The position numbers were made by a program, and so were the translations under genes. Shown here piece by piece: positions 32,570-41,398 of a stretch of DNA of 64,000 bases (its first letter is position 1; each line of letters begins with the position of its first letter). Source of the DNA: JAADHI01 sp964451325. GTDB lineage: Bacteria; Nitrospirota; Nitrospiria; SBBL01; JAADHI01. The notes beneath the pieces were generated by a model. The model searched no databases and had not been told where the DNA came from. It worked only from the letters and a program-made list of their open reading frames with translations. The DNA is taken from positions 1-64,000 of the forward strand of contig CAYVHO010000015.1 of NCBI GenBank assembly GCA_964451325.1. The letters run 5' to 3'.

Positions 32570-33580
32570 ATGATTAAAGAGGCGATCTCTAAGCTTGTTG
32601 AGCAAATCGATCTGAGTGCGGTCGAGGCCGAGGCCGTGATGCGTGAAATCATGGAAGGGGTCGCTACACCCGCCCAGATCGCAGCCTATATGACGGCTTT
32701 GCGTATGAAGGGGGAGACCGTTGATGAAATTACGGGTTCCGCACGTGTCATGCGTGAAAAGGCCATTCAGGTGAGAATAGATGATCCTTTGCTTGTGGAT
32801 ACTTGTGGTACAGGGGGCGATCATCTCAACACCTTCAATATCTCCACAACTGTGGCCTTTGTTGTTGCCGGTGTGGGGGTGACCGTTGCAAAACATGGCA
32901 ATCGTTCTGTTTCAAGCGCCTGCGGTAGTGCCGATGTCTTGAAAGCCCTGGGTGTTGCGATTGACATTGCGCCAGAGAAGGTCGAGGCCTGCATCAATGA
33001 GATTGGCATTGGCTTTCTATTTGCCCCTTTATTTCATGGGGCGATGAAACATGCGGCATTGCCGCGTCAGGAAACAGGCATCCGCTCGATCTTCAATATT
33101 CTCGGCCCGCTTTCTAATCCTGCACGGGCCTCCATTCAAGTGCTGGGGGTTTTTGCACCGGAATTGACCGACTTGATGGCGCAGGTTCTGGTGAAACTAG
33201 GCTCGCGTCATTGTTTTATTGTGCATGGCATGGATGGTTTGGATGAAGTGACCATCACCGGGAAAAGTCGTATTTCCGAAGGCAAAAGTGGTCGTGTTGC
33301 CGCCTACTTTATTGAGCCAAAAGATTTTAAACGAGAAGAAGGAATGATCAAAGATTTGATGGGTGGTAACGCCCAGACGAACGCCGCAATTCTTCAATCC
33401 ATTTTGCGGGGCGAGCAAGGTGCGAAACGAGATGTGGTTTTGATGAACGCGGCCCCTGCTTTTGTTGCAGCCGGAAAAGCTGAACATTTGCAAGAGGGTT
33501 TTGCCCTGGCAGAAGAATCCATTGACTCAGGACGTGCAATGGCAAAATTAGACCAGCTTATTGAGATGACCAATAAATAA
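32570..33580 (+). CDS. trpD: anthranilate phosphoribosyltransferase
   Basis: Transfers phosphoribosyl from PRPP to anthranilate. The 336-residue protein has the PRPP motif DTCGTGGDHLNTFNIST, the KHGNRSVSSACGSADVLKALG loop and RSIFNILGPLSNPA. Short helical N-terminus typical of the nucleoside phosphorylase class III fold. Not fused to trpG or trpC. Follows the small orf after 41 bases. Confidence 0.96.
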   Translation: MIKEAISKLVEQIDLSAVEAEAVMREIMEGVATPAQIAAYMTALRMKGETVDEITGSARVMREKAIQVRIDDPLLVDTCGTGGDHLNTFNISTTVAFVVAGVGVTVAKHGNRSVSSACGSADVLKALGVAIDIAPEKVEACINEIGIGFLFAPLFHGAMKHAALPRQETGIRSIFNILGPLSNPARASIQVLGVFAPELTDLMAQVLVKLGSRHCFIVHGMDGLDEVTITGKSRISEGKSGRVAAYFIEPKDFKREEGMIKDLMGGNAQTNAAILQSILRGEQGAKRDVVLMNAAPAFVAAGKAEHLQEGFALAEESIDSGRAMAKLDQLIEMTNK

Positions 33581-33597
33581 AATAAGGCGTTTTCCCC

Positions 33598-34377
33598 ATG
33601 AGTTTATTAGGTCAGGTTGTTTCTCAAAAACGATCCGATGTGCAGTCCAGAAAAGGACGAGATTATCTCAAAAGAATGCGGGTTCAAGCCACAGATATCG
33701 GGCCCACGCGTGATTTTTCAAAAGCCCTGCTGGCAAAAGAAACGCTGCCCGCACTCATCGCCGAGGTAAAAAAAGCCTCCCCTTCAAAGGGCGTCATTCG
33801 CGCTGATTTTGATCCTGTTGAAATCGCACAGATCTACGAAGCCGGTGGCGCTTCGGCGCTTTCGGTTTTAACCGAAGAACATTATTTTTTAGGTCACCCG
33901 ACTTATCTCAATGAGATTCGTGCCAAGGTGGCTCTCCCCATCCTTCAAAAAGATTTTATTATAGATGAACTTCAAGTTTACGAGGCCCGTGCCTGGGGTG
34001 CAGATGCGATTTTGTTAATCGGAGCTCTTTTAGAGCCGACACAAATAAGAGATTATTTTGATTTGGCGCAATCGCTTTCTTTGCATGTCCTGATTGAAGT
34101 CCATACCGAAGCCGAATTGGAAAAAATCATTGAATGGGCCCCCGTGATTGGGATCAATAATCGCGATTTAAACACCTTTGAAACAAAGCTTGAAACGACA
34201 TTTCGCATCTGTAAAGAGATTCCGAAAGACCGCACGCTGGTCAGTGAAAGCGGGATTCGCAGCCATGCCGAACTAGAAATTTTAGCCGAAGCGGGTGTAC
34301 ATGCCGTCTTGATCGGAGAAACCCTCATGGCCTCAAAAGACATCGCCGAGAAAATGAAAGAACTGTTTGGCGCTTAA
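33598..34377 (+). CDS. trpC: indole-3-glycerol-phosphate synthase
   Basis: TIM barrel of 259 residues that closes the indole ring. Signature pieces: LIAEVKKASPSKGVIR, LTEEHYFLGHPTYL, LQKDFIIDELQVYEARAWGADAILLI and LVSESGIRSHAELE. It is separate from trpF, which follows only after an inserted hicAB pair. Confidence 0.96.
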   Translation: MSLLGQVVSQKRSDVQSRKGRDYLKRMRVQATDIGPTRDFSKALLAKETLPALIAEVKKASPSKGVIRADFDPVEIAQIYEAGGASALSVLTEEHYFLGHPTYLNEIRAKVALPILQKDFIIDELQVYEARAWGADAILLIGALLEPTQIRDYFDLAQSLSLHVLIEVHTEAELEKIIEWAPVIGINNRDLNTFETKLETTFRICKEIPKDRTLVSESGIRSHAELEILAEAGVHAVLIGETLMASKDIAEKMKELFGA

Positions 34378-34415
34378 ACACCTAATCAGCGAAGGTAAAT
34401 GTGTAGATCTCAAAA

Positions 34416-34604
34416 ATGAAGATCAAACATGTGATCAAAATGATTGAGAAAAAAGGTTGGTCTTTAATCCGAACAAAAGGCAGTCATCGGCAGTATCATC
34501 ATGCTACAAAATCAGGTCTTGTGACAGTGCCTGGAAAACTATCTGATGAATTGGCTCCGGGTACATTGAACAGCATTCTTAAACAAGCGGGGATAAAACC
34601 ATGA
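34416..34604 (+). CDS. hicA: HicA mRNA-interferase toxin (in trp operon)
   Basis: A 62-residue double-stranded-RNA-binding-like fold: KHVIKMIEKKGWSLIRTKGSHRQYHH, with the catalytic His in GSHRQYHH, then LVTVPGKLSDELAPGTLNSILKQAGI. HicA toxins cleave mRNA. It lies 38 bases after trpC and overlaps hicB by four bases (ATGA). Order hicA-hicB is the common one. All key residues look intact. Confidence 0.9.
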   Translation: MKIKHVIKMIEKKGWSLIRTKGSHRQYHHATKSGLVTVPGKLSDELAPGTLNSILKQAGIKP

Positions 34605-34813
34605 GATATCTTGTTGTTATCGAAGAGACGAAATCAGGTTATTCTGCCTATTCCCCCGATCTTCCGGGTTGTGTTACAACAGGGGTAAGTCAGAAAGAAG
34701 CAGAGCAAAATATACGTGAGGCCATAGGCTTTCATATCGAAGGTCTAAAACAAGAGGGTTTTGAAATTCCGAAACCCTCTTGTGCTTCCGCTTACGTTGA
34801 TGTGGCCGCATGA
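34601..34813 (+). CDS. hicB: HicB antitoxin (in trp operon)
   Basis: Residues 1-50 form the degraded RNase-H-like HicB fold: YLVVIEETKSGYSAYSPDLPGCVTTGVSQKEAEQNIREAIGFHIEGLK. The short tail (PKPSCASAYVDVAA) has no DNA-binding helix-turn-helix, so autoregulation may rely on the complex or on the trp promoter. It ends 18 bases before trpF. Confidence 0.9.
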   Translation: MRYLVVIEETKSGYSAYSPDLPGCVTTGVSQKEAEQNIREAIGFHIEGLKQEGFEIPKPSCASAYVDVAA

Positions 34814-34831
34814 AGTTTTTAGTTAATCCTG

Positions 34832-35464
34832 ATGCGCGTTAAGATTTGCGGAATTACAAACCTTGCTGATGCCTTGGCGGCCGTGTCTTTTGGTGCCGAT
34901 GCTTTGGGATTTATTCTTGCGTCTGAAAGCCCACGTTGTATTTCTCCCGAAACCGCGTCTTCAATCATTAAACAATTACCGCCTTTTGTCACCACTGTTG
35001 GTGTGATTACTTCGGGTGACGAAGCTGCAGTACACCGCATGATTCACGGCATCGGTTTGCATCTCATTCAGTTTCATGGCGATTTTCCGGAGACAACCCT
35101 GCGTCGTTTTTCGCATCGGGCCATTCAGGTCCTGCGGGTGAAAGATGAAGGTCTTTTGGCACCGCTTTCCAGGCTCCCGGTTCGTGCGCATCTGCTCGAT
35201 ACCTATCATGAAAAACAAGCGGGTGGGAGCGGGATTCCCTTTAATTGGCAGATCGCTCGAAAAGCAGCGGCACATGGAAACATTATTTTGGCCGGAGGTT
35301 TGAGCCCTGATAATGTGCAGGAAGCGATACGGCAGGCCAGACCCTATGGGGTTGATGTGAGTAGTGGTGTTGAAGCTAAAAAAGGGAAAAAAGATCTCGT
35401 GAAATTAAAAAAATTTATTGTGTTAGCAAAGGAAATGGAGGGTGAACTTGCAGCTTCCGAATAA
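34832..35464 (+). CDS. trpF: phosphoribosylanthranilate isomerase
   Basis: TIM barrel of 210 residues: MRVKICGITNLADALAAVSFGADALGFI, catalytic Cys in KICG (Cys 5), Asp in LLDTYHEKQAGGSG, LAGGLSPDNVQEAI and GVDVSSGVEAKKGKKD. The 3' end overlaps trpB by 23 bases. Confidence 0.95.
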   Translation: MRVKICGITNLADALAAVSFGADALGFILASESPRCISPETASSIIKQLPPFVTTVGVITSGDEAAVHRMIHGIGLHLIQFHGDFPETTLRRFSHRAIQVLRVKDEGLLAPLSRLPVRAHLLDTYHEKQAGGSGIPFNWQIARKAAAHGNIILAGGLSPDNVQEAIRQARPYGVDVSSGVEAKKGKKDLVKLKKFIVLAKEMEGELAASE

Positions 35465-36659
35465 AAAAGGGCGTTTTGGCCCCTATGGTGGCTGTTATGT
35501 GGCGGAAACCCTGATGCCCGCACTTCAGGAGTTGGAGCAGGTCTATCAGTCATTGCGGCGCAAACCCGACTTTAAAAAGACCCTGAGTGAACATCTCAAA
35601 AACTATGTCGGACGACCGACCTCGCTCTATTTTGCAGAACGTTTGAGTGAACATTTTGGCGGCCCAAAAATCTATTTAAAACGGGAAGATCTTTGTCATA
35701 CGGGTGCCCACAAAATTAACAATACCATCGGTCAGATTCTATTGACCCAGGAAATGGGAAAAAAAAGGGTCATTGCGGAAACGGGCGCGGGGCAGCATGG
35801 TGTGGCCGTCGCGACGGTTGCGGCCCGTGCGGGTTTAGAATGCGAAGTTTACATGGGCACGGAAGACATGGCCCGCCAGGCTTTGAATGTGATTCGCATG
35901 CGCATGTTGGGTGCGACGGTTACGGGGGTGAATACGGGCAGCCGGACTTTGAAAGATGCCATCAGCGAGGCCTTACGCGATTGGACGGCGAATGTCGGCG
36001 ATACCCACTATATCCTGGGTTCGGTTTTGGGGCCGCATCCTTACCCCATGATGATTCGTGATTTTCAATCCGTCATTGGTTTGGAGTCTCGTCAACAAAT
36101 CTTAAGGGCTGAGGGGCGACTGCCTGATTTGCTCATTGCCTGTGTGGGGGGAGGCAGCAATGCCATTGGCCTTTTTCATCCCTTCCTTAAGGAGGCATCG
36201 GTGAAAATGGTCGGTGTTGAAGCCGGTGGATTGGGGCTTGATACCGACCAACATGCCGCGCGTTTTGCGACGGGTTCTGTGGGGGTCTTACAAGGCACGA
36301 TGACCGTACTCTTGCAAGATGAAAATGGACAAATCAATCTGACGCATTCCGTATCGGCCGGTTTGGATTATGCGGCGGTTGGGCCTGAGCACAGTTATTA
36401 TCATGATACGCAGCGCATTGATTACACCGCCGCAACAGATGAGGAAGCCTTGGCCGCCTTTCATCTATTGGCAAGGACGGAAGGTATTATTCCGGCCTTG
36501 GAATCTTCTCATGCCCTGGCCCATTTGGCGAAAGTCGCGCCAAAAATCGCTAAAGATCAGATTGTTATTTTAAATCTATCCGGGCGGGGTGATAAAGATG
36601 TGAACCAAGTCTCTGAGCTGATGGGATTGACCGGGGCCATAAACGAGGGGGAGGCATAA
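35442..36659 (+). CDS. trpB: tryptophan synthase beta chain
   Basis: PLP enzyme joining indole and serine; 405 residues from GTG 35442. Start GRFGPYGGCYVAETLMPAL. The PLP lysine is in KREDLCHTGAHKINNTIGQ. The phosphate loop is CVGGGSNAIGLF, and the GPEHSYYHD stretch is present. This is the TrpB1 form that partners TrpA. Confidence 0.97.
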   Translation: MNLQLPNKKGRFGPYGGCYVAETLMPALQELEQVYQSLRRKPDFKKTLSEHLKNYVGRPTSLYFAERLSEHFGGPKIYLKREDLCHTGAHKINNTIGQILLTQEMGKKRVIAETGAGQHGVAVATVAARAGLECEVYMGTEDMARQALNVIRMRMLGATVTGVNTGSRTLKDAISEALRDWTANVGDTHYILGSVLGPHPYPMMIRDFQSVIGLESRQQILRAEGRLPDLLIACVGGGSNAIGLFHPFLKEASVKMVGVEAGGLGLDTDQHAARFATGSVGVLQGTMTVLLQDENGQINLTHSVSAGLDYAAVGPEHSYYHDTQRIDYTAATDEEALAAFHLLARTEGIIPALESSHALAHLAKVAPKIAKDQIVILNLSGRGDKDVNQVSELMGLTGAINEGEA

Positions 36660-37463
36660 ATGGGCAGAATAGAGGCCACCTTGAAAAATGTCTTGCTCCT
36701 GCGGGAAAAGGCCCTGATTGCCTATGTGATGGCAGGCGATCCGAGCCTTGCCGCGACCGAAGAAATTGTCCTTGAAGTGGATCGCGCCGGGGCGGATTTG
36801 ATTGAAATCGGGGTGCCTTTTTCAGATCCCATCGCCGATGGCCCGACCATCCAAAAAGCGGCAGACCGTGCTTTAAAACACAATGTATCCTTAAAAGATG
36901 TATTGGCTCTGGTGGCAAGACTCAGAAAAAAAACGAAAGTCCCTCTCATTCTCATGTCCTACTGCAATCCAATCTTAGCTTACGGTTTACCCGGTTTTTT
37001 TAAAGAAGCCAGACGGGTGGGCGTGAATGGCTTGATCGTGCCGGACTTACCGCCGGAAGAAGCGGGGGAGTTTTTGCCTTTAGCGAGACGAGAACTAATC
37101 AACATGATTTTTTTGGTTGCGCCCACTACACCGGAGACACGTTTAAAAAAGATCCTCAAAGCAGGCAGCGGTTTTGTTTATTATGTGCCTCTAACAGGCG
37201 TGACCGGCTCAAAACTCTCAGACAAGGCCGAAATCTGCAAACGTATTGCGGTTTTAAAAACGCATACGGAGCGTCCCGTCGCCGCAGGCTTTGGTATTTC
37301 ATCGCCTGAGGATGCCGGAGAAATTGGACAAGCCGCCGACGGGATCATCGTCGGCAGTGCCATCGTCAAAATTATCGGAACGGCTTCTGAAAATCCTGAT
37401 TATCTGTCTGATTTGAGTACTTTTGTTTCTTCGCTGAAAATGGCTTTGAAGGCTGCTTCTTGA
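36660..37463 (+). CDS. trpA: tryptophan synthase alpha chain
   Basis: Starts directly after the trpB stop. TIM barrel of 267 residues releasing indole. The catalytic Glu and Asp appear in LIEIGVPFSDPIADGPTIQKA, with LMSYCNPILAYG, GLIVPDLPPEEAGEF and GFGISSPEDA. A decayed second copy of its last 64 codons lies at 42305-42516, five kb downstream. Confidence 0.97.
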   Translation: MGRIEATLKNVLLLREKALIAYVMAGDPSLAATEEIVLEVDRAGADLIEIGVPFSDPIADGPTIQKAADRALKHNVSLKDVLALVARLRKKTKVPLILMSYCNPILAYGLPGFFKEARRVGVNGLIVPDLPPEEAGEFLPLARRELINMIFLVAPTTPETRLKKILKAGSGFVYYVPLTGVTGSKLSDKAEICKRIAVLKTHTERPVAAGFGISSPEDAGEIGQAADGIIVGSAIVKIIGTASENPDYLSDLSTFVSSLKMALKAAS

Positions 37464-37518
37464 CTTAGGATTCATCATGTAGCATCCAAGGCTAGGAACC
37501 CCCCCTAAAGCCTTTTAA

Positions 37519-37653
37519 TTTTCTTCTGCCGAAAGATTGGCTATTGAACGATTTTTAAATGGAGAAATCACACCACCGGATTTAGCCAATCCTGTTTATT
37601 TACATGCTTCGACAGCAGAGTTGAAAAAGAAGGAAGTGGAAGAGAAGAAGTAA
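37519..37653 (+). pseudogene. short open fragment, possible gene remnant
   Basis: Between in-frame stops the frame reads SSAERLAIERFLNGEITPPDLA, then NPVYLHASTAELKKKEVEEKK and TAA (37651). It looks protein-like (charged helical end) but has no ribosome site; only a TTG at 37537 could start it. Unrecognised. Confidence 0.3.
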
Positions 37654-37680
37654 ATTTCTCCTCTTGAAAGAGTCGGCAGA

Positions 37681-40281
37681 TTACTCTTGATTGCCCAGAG
37701 ACGCTCTTTTTTCCTCGTAGACTGTTAAAAATAAATCTATCGCTTGTTTTTCAGCTGAATCAGAAAAGCTATTTTCATAATCTCTTTTAATTTCTTCGTA
37801 TAGTTTGTTCTCGTCATACAGTTCTATTAGATCGTCATAGCGTATCTGATCAAGTTGCATATACCCTTTGATAATTCTCCCAATGTATTGAGCGTTATTT
37901 TCTATCAATGAAAAAACGTAGCCATTTACTTTTTCTTTATCTTCCAGACTGTAAGCTCCCCACTGAGCGAGGATAAAAAGTGATGACTCCGGTTCTTCTT
38001 CCTCAAAAACATCTCGATTTTCTTCAATAAAAAACTGGCTCAACCTTGCGGATAGATATTGTTTCAAGACCTCGATATTTGTGTTTTCACTAATACGATA
38101 TAAAGAGTTGTTTTTTACTTCAGCACAAGAGGAGACGACGCATATCGCAAATCTAAAAGAAGTCGTTTCTGTAACAATTTTTCTTAAAATTTCTTCGATA
38201 TCACCAATAGGAACCTGCTCATTGATCAAGCGAAGCATGAGATTTTTTGCTTTGCTAAATTCAGAATCAAAAAAGGCCGCTCCCCTGAGATAAGGAAAGT
38301 GATTGATATTTTTGTAGATTGCTGAAACAGCCGCCTTTGCCGTAACGACGCTAAAACGAGCAACTGAATTTAAAAGCTTTTCTAGGTATTTTGCTGCCCT
38401 TTTTGCTTCTTGAAATTTCTTAAAATTTTCAAGGAATCTCAATTCGCAAGCCGAAAACTCTAGGCTATTCCAAATTGAGATTATCGTTTTGATTGTTTCA
38501 TCTGGAATGCCTGAACTCGGCGTCTTTAACATAAAATATTTTGGAAATACCTCAGGATTTGTAATTCGTTGTTCAAGTAAAGTGGTTTCATAATCAGAGC
38601 TTCTTTGACTTGAGGAAAATCCCCCTAATGATTTGTCTACCTGAAAAAACAACAGACTCAAAAAAGCACCTAAGGAATCAGATCGTGGCTCATTGTCCAA
38701 AAACTTACGTAGATGTTTTTTAATCTTTTCATCCCTAATTTTTTTATCTTCCAATACAAACGGAGAGGAATACATGTTATCTCCCCACGCTGGCATGTAA
38801 TACCAAGGGTTTGTCCAGATATCGGCATAGACCTTCGGATAAAATACGCCGATAAGTTCCAAAATCAAGAAATCTGCCAGATTGATTTCATTCACGATTG
38901 AAGGCAAATTTTGATAAAGTCGATTAAGATACCGCTTCGCATCCCGTAGTGTTGTGAAATATTTTTCGACATGCGTTTGAAAAATATAATTGAACTCGCC
39001 CTCAAAAATTTTGATCCTTTCTGAGCCAATTTTGAGGGACTGAAATAAACGGTCGATTCCAGACAAATGATTTTCATCTGGAATCGAGTAGTAGAGAAAT
39101 TTGTTTATGTTCGCCTGATCAATGGCGGGCAAATGGATGGGTGCTTGAACAATTTTATCTAGAAATTTTGAATCTGAAGAGGACTCATCTTTAAGAAATT
39201 CGTTAACAAGCAGAGGGTCAAAACTCAAAATAAAAATGGTATTTTTGAATCGCGCCGATAATTTTGCAAGTTTAAAAACTTGCAGGAGTTCTGTTTTCTC
39301 TTGAAGTCGGTCTATATCGTCAATTAAGGCAATGACCTTCTTTCCCGTGCTCATAATTAAATCGTTGATCTCGTCCCTCAATCCATTGAGAGACTCATCG
39401 CGCGAAAAACCCGATAAGATCTCAGGATTTACACCCGAAAACTTAAGACCAGCGCTGAGTGTCTTTTGATATTTATCCAAAAGTCTTTTAAAATTTGGCA
39501 AGCAATACCTTTCATTAAAAACTTGATAGAGGCCAGTATAGTATGCTTTGACAAGTGCTTCTTCAGATGAATAATTCCAAGGATCAAATTCAAAAATGAT
39601 CTCATTGTCTTCTTGTATAAGCCTTTTTTTCAATAAATTCAGTACCGAGGTTTTTCCTTCTCCCCAGCGCCCATAGAGACCAAACACAAAAGAATCAGAG
39701 GAAGGATAATTACTCACTTGACGGAATAACCCATCAATGAAACCCCCTCGTCCCAATAAATCTTCACTTTCATCAGAAATAGGATCATCAGGAAAGTGAG
39801 TATCTCCAGGAGTAGCAGATCTTTCAGTCTTGGCCTTAAATCCAGTCGAGTTTGCCCTTATTGTCATCCTCAAAGTCCAACAGAATAGGTAACCAAAAAA
39901 TATCCACAAAAATATTTTCACATCTGTAGAAATCTGAAGACTTTGAAACAAGGTTTCTCTTAAAGCTATTCCTGATAGCATCAGAGAAGCCATTGCTAAA
40001 AAAATCCCATCGAAAAGAGTAAATGGTGGACTCAATAGATGGAAATTATTCTTCCATCTAACTAAAAAAGAGAGAAACGGATTAAAAGAAAAACTCAAAA
40101 AAAGGAATGCAATCAATCCAAAAAGAATCAGGGTTGGCGATAAGTTCAGCAAAAAAAATTTCTGAACTGTTTTTTTCTCAAGAATTAAGGGAAGAACCCA
40201 AAAAGCTGTAGATACGCCAAAAACGATAGATGCCGAAATTTCTTTCCAGTAAAATTTAAAATAGGATTGGATTTTTTTCAA
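37681..40281 (-). CDS. KAP-family P-loop NTPase with N-terminal membrane segments
   Basis: An 866-residue protein. Four membrane segments lie before residue 135 (ISASIVFGVSTAFWVLPLIL, TLILFGLIAFLFLSFSF, FLAMASLMLSGIAL, IFLWIFFGYLFCWTLRM). The KAP domain follows: Walker A FGLYGRWGEGKTSVL (about 200), FEFDPWNYSSEEALVKAYY, and Walker B KVIALIDDIDRLQ (about 318) then FILSFDPLLVNEFL. The C-terminal 400 residues are helical with no motif. KAP NTPases sit at the membrane and include the phage-excluding PifA of plasmid F, so a defence role is possible but unproven. The base composition seems more AT-rich than neighbouring trp genes, consistent with transfer. Confidence 0.82.
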   Translation of the reverse strand: MKKIQSYFKFYWKEISASIVFGVSTAFWVLPLILEKKTVQKFFLLNLSPTLILFGLIAFLFLSFSFNPFLSFLVRWKNNFHLLSPPFTLFDGIFLAMASLMLSGIALRETLFQSLQISTDVKIFLWIFFGYLFCWTLRMTIRANSTGFKAKTERSATPGDTHFPDDPISDESEDLLGRGGFIDGLFRQVSNYPSSDSFVFGLYGRWGEGKTSVLNLLKKRLIQEDNEIIFEFDPWNYSSEEALVKAYYTGLYQVFNERYCLPNFKRLLDKYQKTLSAGLKFSGVNPEILSGFSRDESLNGLRDEINDLIMSTGKKVIALIDDIDRLQEKTELLQVFKLAKLSARFKNTIFILSFDPLLVNEFLKDESSSDSKFLDKIVQAPIHLPAIDQANINKFLYYSIPDENHLSGIDRLFQSLKIGSERIKIFEGEFNYIFQTHVEKYFTTLRDAKRYLNRLYQNLPSIVNEINLADFLILELIGVFYPKVYADIWTNPWYYMPAWGDNMYSSPFVLEDKKIRDEKIKKHLRKFLDNEPRSDSLGAFLSLLFFQVDKSLGGFSSSQRSSDYETTLLEQRITNPEVFPKYFMLKTPSSGIPDETIKTIISIWNSLEFSACELRFLENFKKFQEAKRAAKYLEKLLNSVARFSVVTAKAAVSAIYKNINHFPYLRGAAFFDSEFSKAKNLMLRLINEQVPIGDIEEILRKIVTETTSFRFAICVVSSCAEVKNNSLYRISENTNIEVLKQYLSARLSQFFIEENRDVFEEEEPESSLFILAQWGAYSLEDKEKVNGYVFSLIENNAQYIGRIIKGYMQLDQIRYDDLIELYDENKLYEEIKRDYENSFSDSAEKQAIDLFLTVYEEKRASLGNQE

Positions 40282-40502
40282 AGTAAAAATACCGCTTGTC
40301 TATTTGAAGATACTCTTCAGTTACATTCAATAGGTTTAACTCTCGGAAAAGTGTAGCGGTTTGAGGAGTCAAGATCAATAAAGGTCAGGGGTAATGGTTT
40401 TCTGGAAGGTTCTCCGGTATGAGTACGCTGCTTACGCTAGAAAAAAATATCGCAAACATCGGGGTCACACTAATTTCGTTTGATTTTTAAGATGGTATCT
40501 GA

Positions 40503-40685
40503 CTCTATTTTTTGCTGTTTTTTGATAGTGTTCTAAAAAAAGTTAAAGAGTGGAAACAGTATGAACCTGCACGTATTCAAGCAATGATAGGGGGTCTGTC
40601 GGATCAGTTGAAATCTGATCAATTTAAGATATATGATGTAACCCTTGAGTCGATGGAAAAAAACCTTGATGCTATCGAAAATTGA
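40503..40685 (+). pseudogene. open fragment before hicB, possible decayed small gene
   Basis: The 427-base gap 40282-40708 holds one open stretch after a TGA at 40500: FDSVLKKVKEWKQYEPARIQ, then MIGGLSDQLKSDQFKIYDVT and ESMEKNLDAIEN, stop. It is protein-like but lacks a clear start (ATG 40584 would give only 33 residues). Unrecognised. The rest of the gap shows nothing. Confidence 0.35.
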
Positions 40686-40708
40686 GCTTAATTAAAGCGA
40701 GGTGAAAA

Positions 40709-40930
40709 ATGAATAGGCAGTTGACGGCGATTATTGAAAAAGAGGGTGATGGTTTTGTGGCCTTGTGTCCAGAAGTGGATGTTGCAAGCCAGGGGAATAC
40801 TGTTGACGAAGCCCGGAATAATTTGAAAGAAGCTTTGGAACTCTTTTTTGAAACAGCTTCGCCGGAAGAGGTGAGTGGGAGGTTACGCGAAGAAATCTAC
40901 ATTACGCATGTGGACATCGCAATTGGGTAA
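40709..40930 (+). CDS. hicB: HicB antitoxin
   Basis: AGGTG before the ATG. The 73 residues LTAIIEKEGDGFVALCPEVDVASQGNTVDEARNNLKEALELFFE are the HicB fold, with a short tail (REEIYITHVDIAIG). No helix-turn-helix is present. It overlaps the toxin gene, and here hicB comes first, the reverse of the trp-operon pair. Confidence 0.9.
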   Translation: MNRQLTAIIEKEGDGFVALCPEVDVASQGNTVDEARNNLKEALELFFETASPEEVSGRLREEIYITHVDIAIG

Positions 40931-41141
40931 GCTCAAGGTCTTTTCCGGAAAGGAAGTCTGTCAGATTCTTGCGATGCATGGATTTGAAAAAGTGAGGCAA
41001 CGCGGAAGCCATGTCGTGATGCAAAAAAAGAGCGCAGGGGCTACGATAACTGTGCCGATTCCAGACCACAAAGAAATCAGAACAGGAACGCTCATGTCCA
41101 TTATCCGCCAATCAGGCATTCCTCGTGCTGCGTTTGAATAA
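40923..41141 (+). CDS. hicA: HicA mRNA-interferase toxin
   Basis: TTG 40923 is chosen because the family begins GKLKVFSGKEVCQIL; ATG 40908 is an alternative adding five residues. The rest, HGFEKVRQRGSHVVMQKK...ITVPIPDHKEIRTGTLMSIIRQSGI, is a complete HicA with the GSH catalytic site. It overlaps hicB by eight bases. It is the last intact gene before the typA relic. Confidence 0.88.
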   Translation: MGKLKVFSGKEVCQILAMHGFEKVRQRGSHVVMQKKSAGATITVPIPDHKEIRTGTLMSIIRQSGIPRAAFE

Positions 41142-41201
41142 AAAACCTGTCTGCAACCAGTATGGTCTCATAAACCCTATCAATGAAATAAGCGCAGCCG
41201 A

Positions 41202-41381
41202 TTAACTGGCCTTCTTCTTCGACGCTCTTTTTCGGTCGTTTTCGTTTAGATGTCTTTTCCTCAAACGAATGGATTTTGGGGTGACTTCCAATAATTCGTC
41301 TTCGGCTAAAAATGAGATGGCTTCTTCTTAAGGACATTTGTTTTGGAGGCGTTAGGGTTAATGCTTCGTCTGCTCCGGATG
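41202..41381 (-). pseudogene. decayed second copy of the typA 3' end
   Basis: The minus strand matches the last 60 codons of typA (43435-43615): SGADEALTLTPPKQMSL, then after a one-base insertion EEAISFLAEDELLEVTPKSI and RLRKRHLNENDRKRASKKKAS, ending in TAA. Similarity stops exactly after CCGGATG (41381). It has the same orientation as the true typA. Confidence 0.92.
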
Positions 41382-41398
41382 CACAAAAAGCACAAAAA

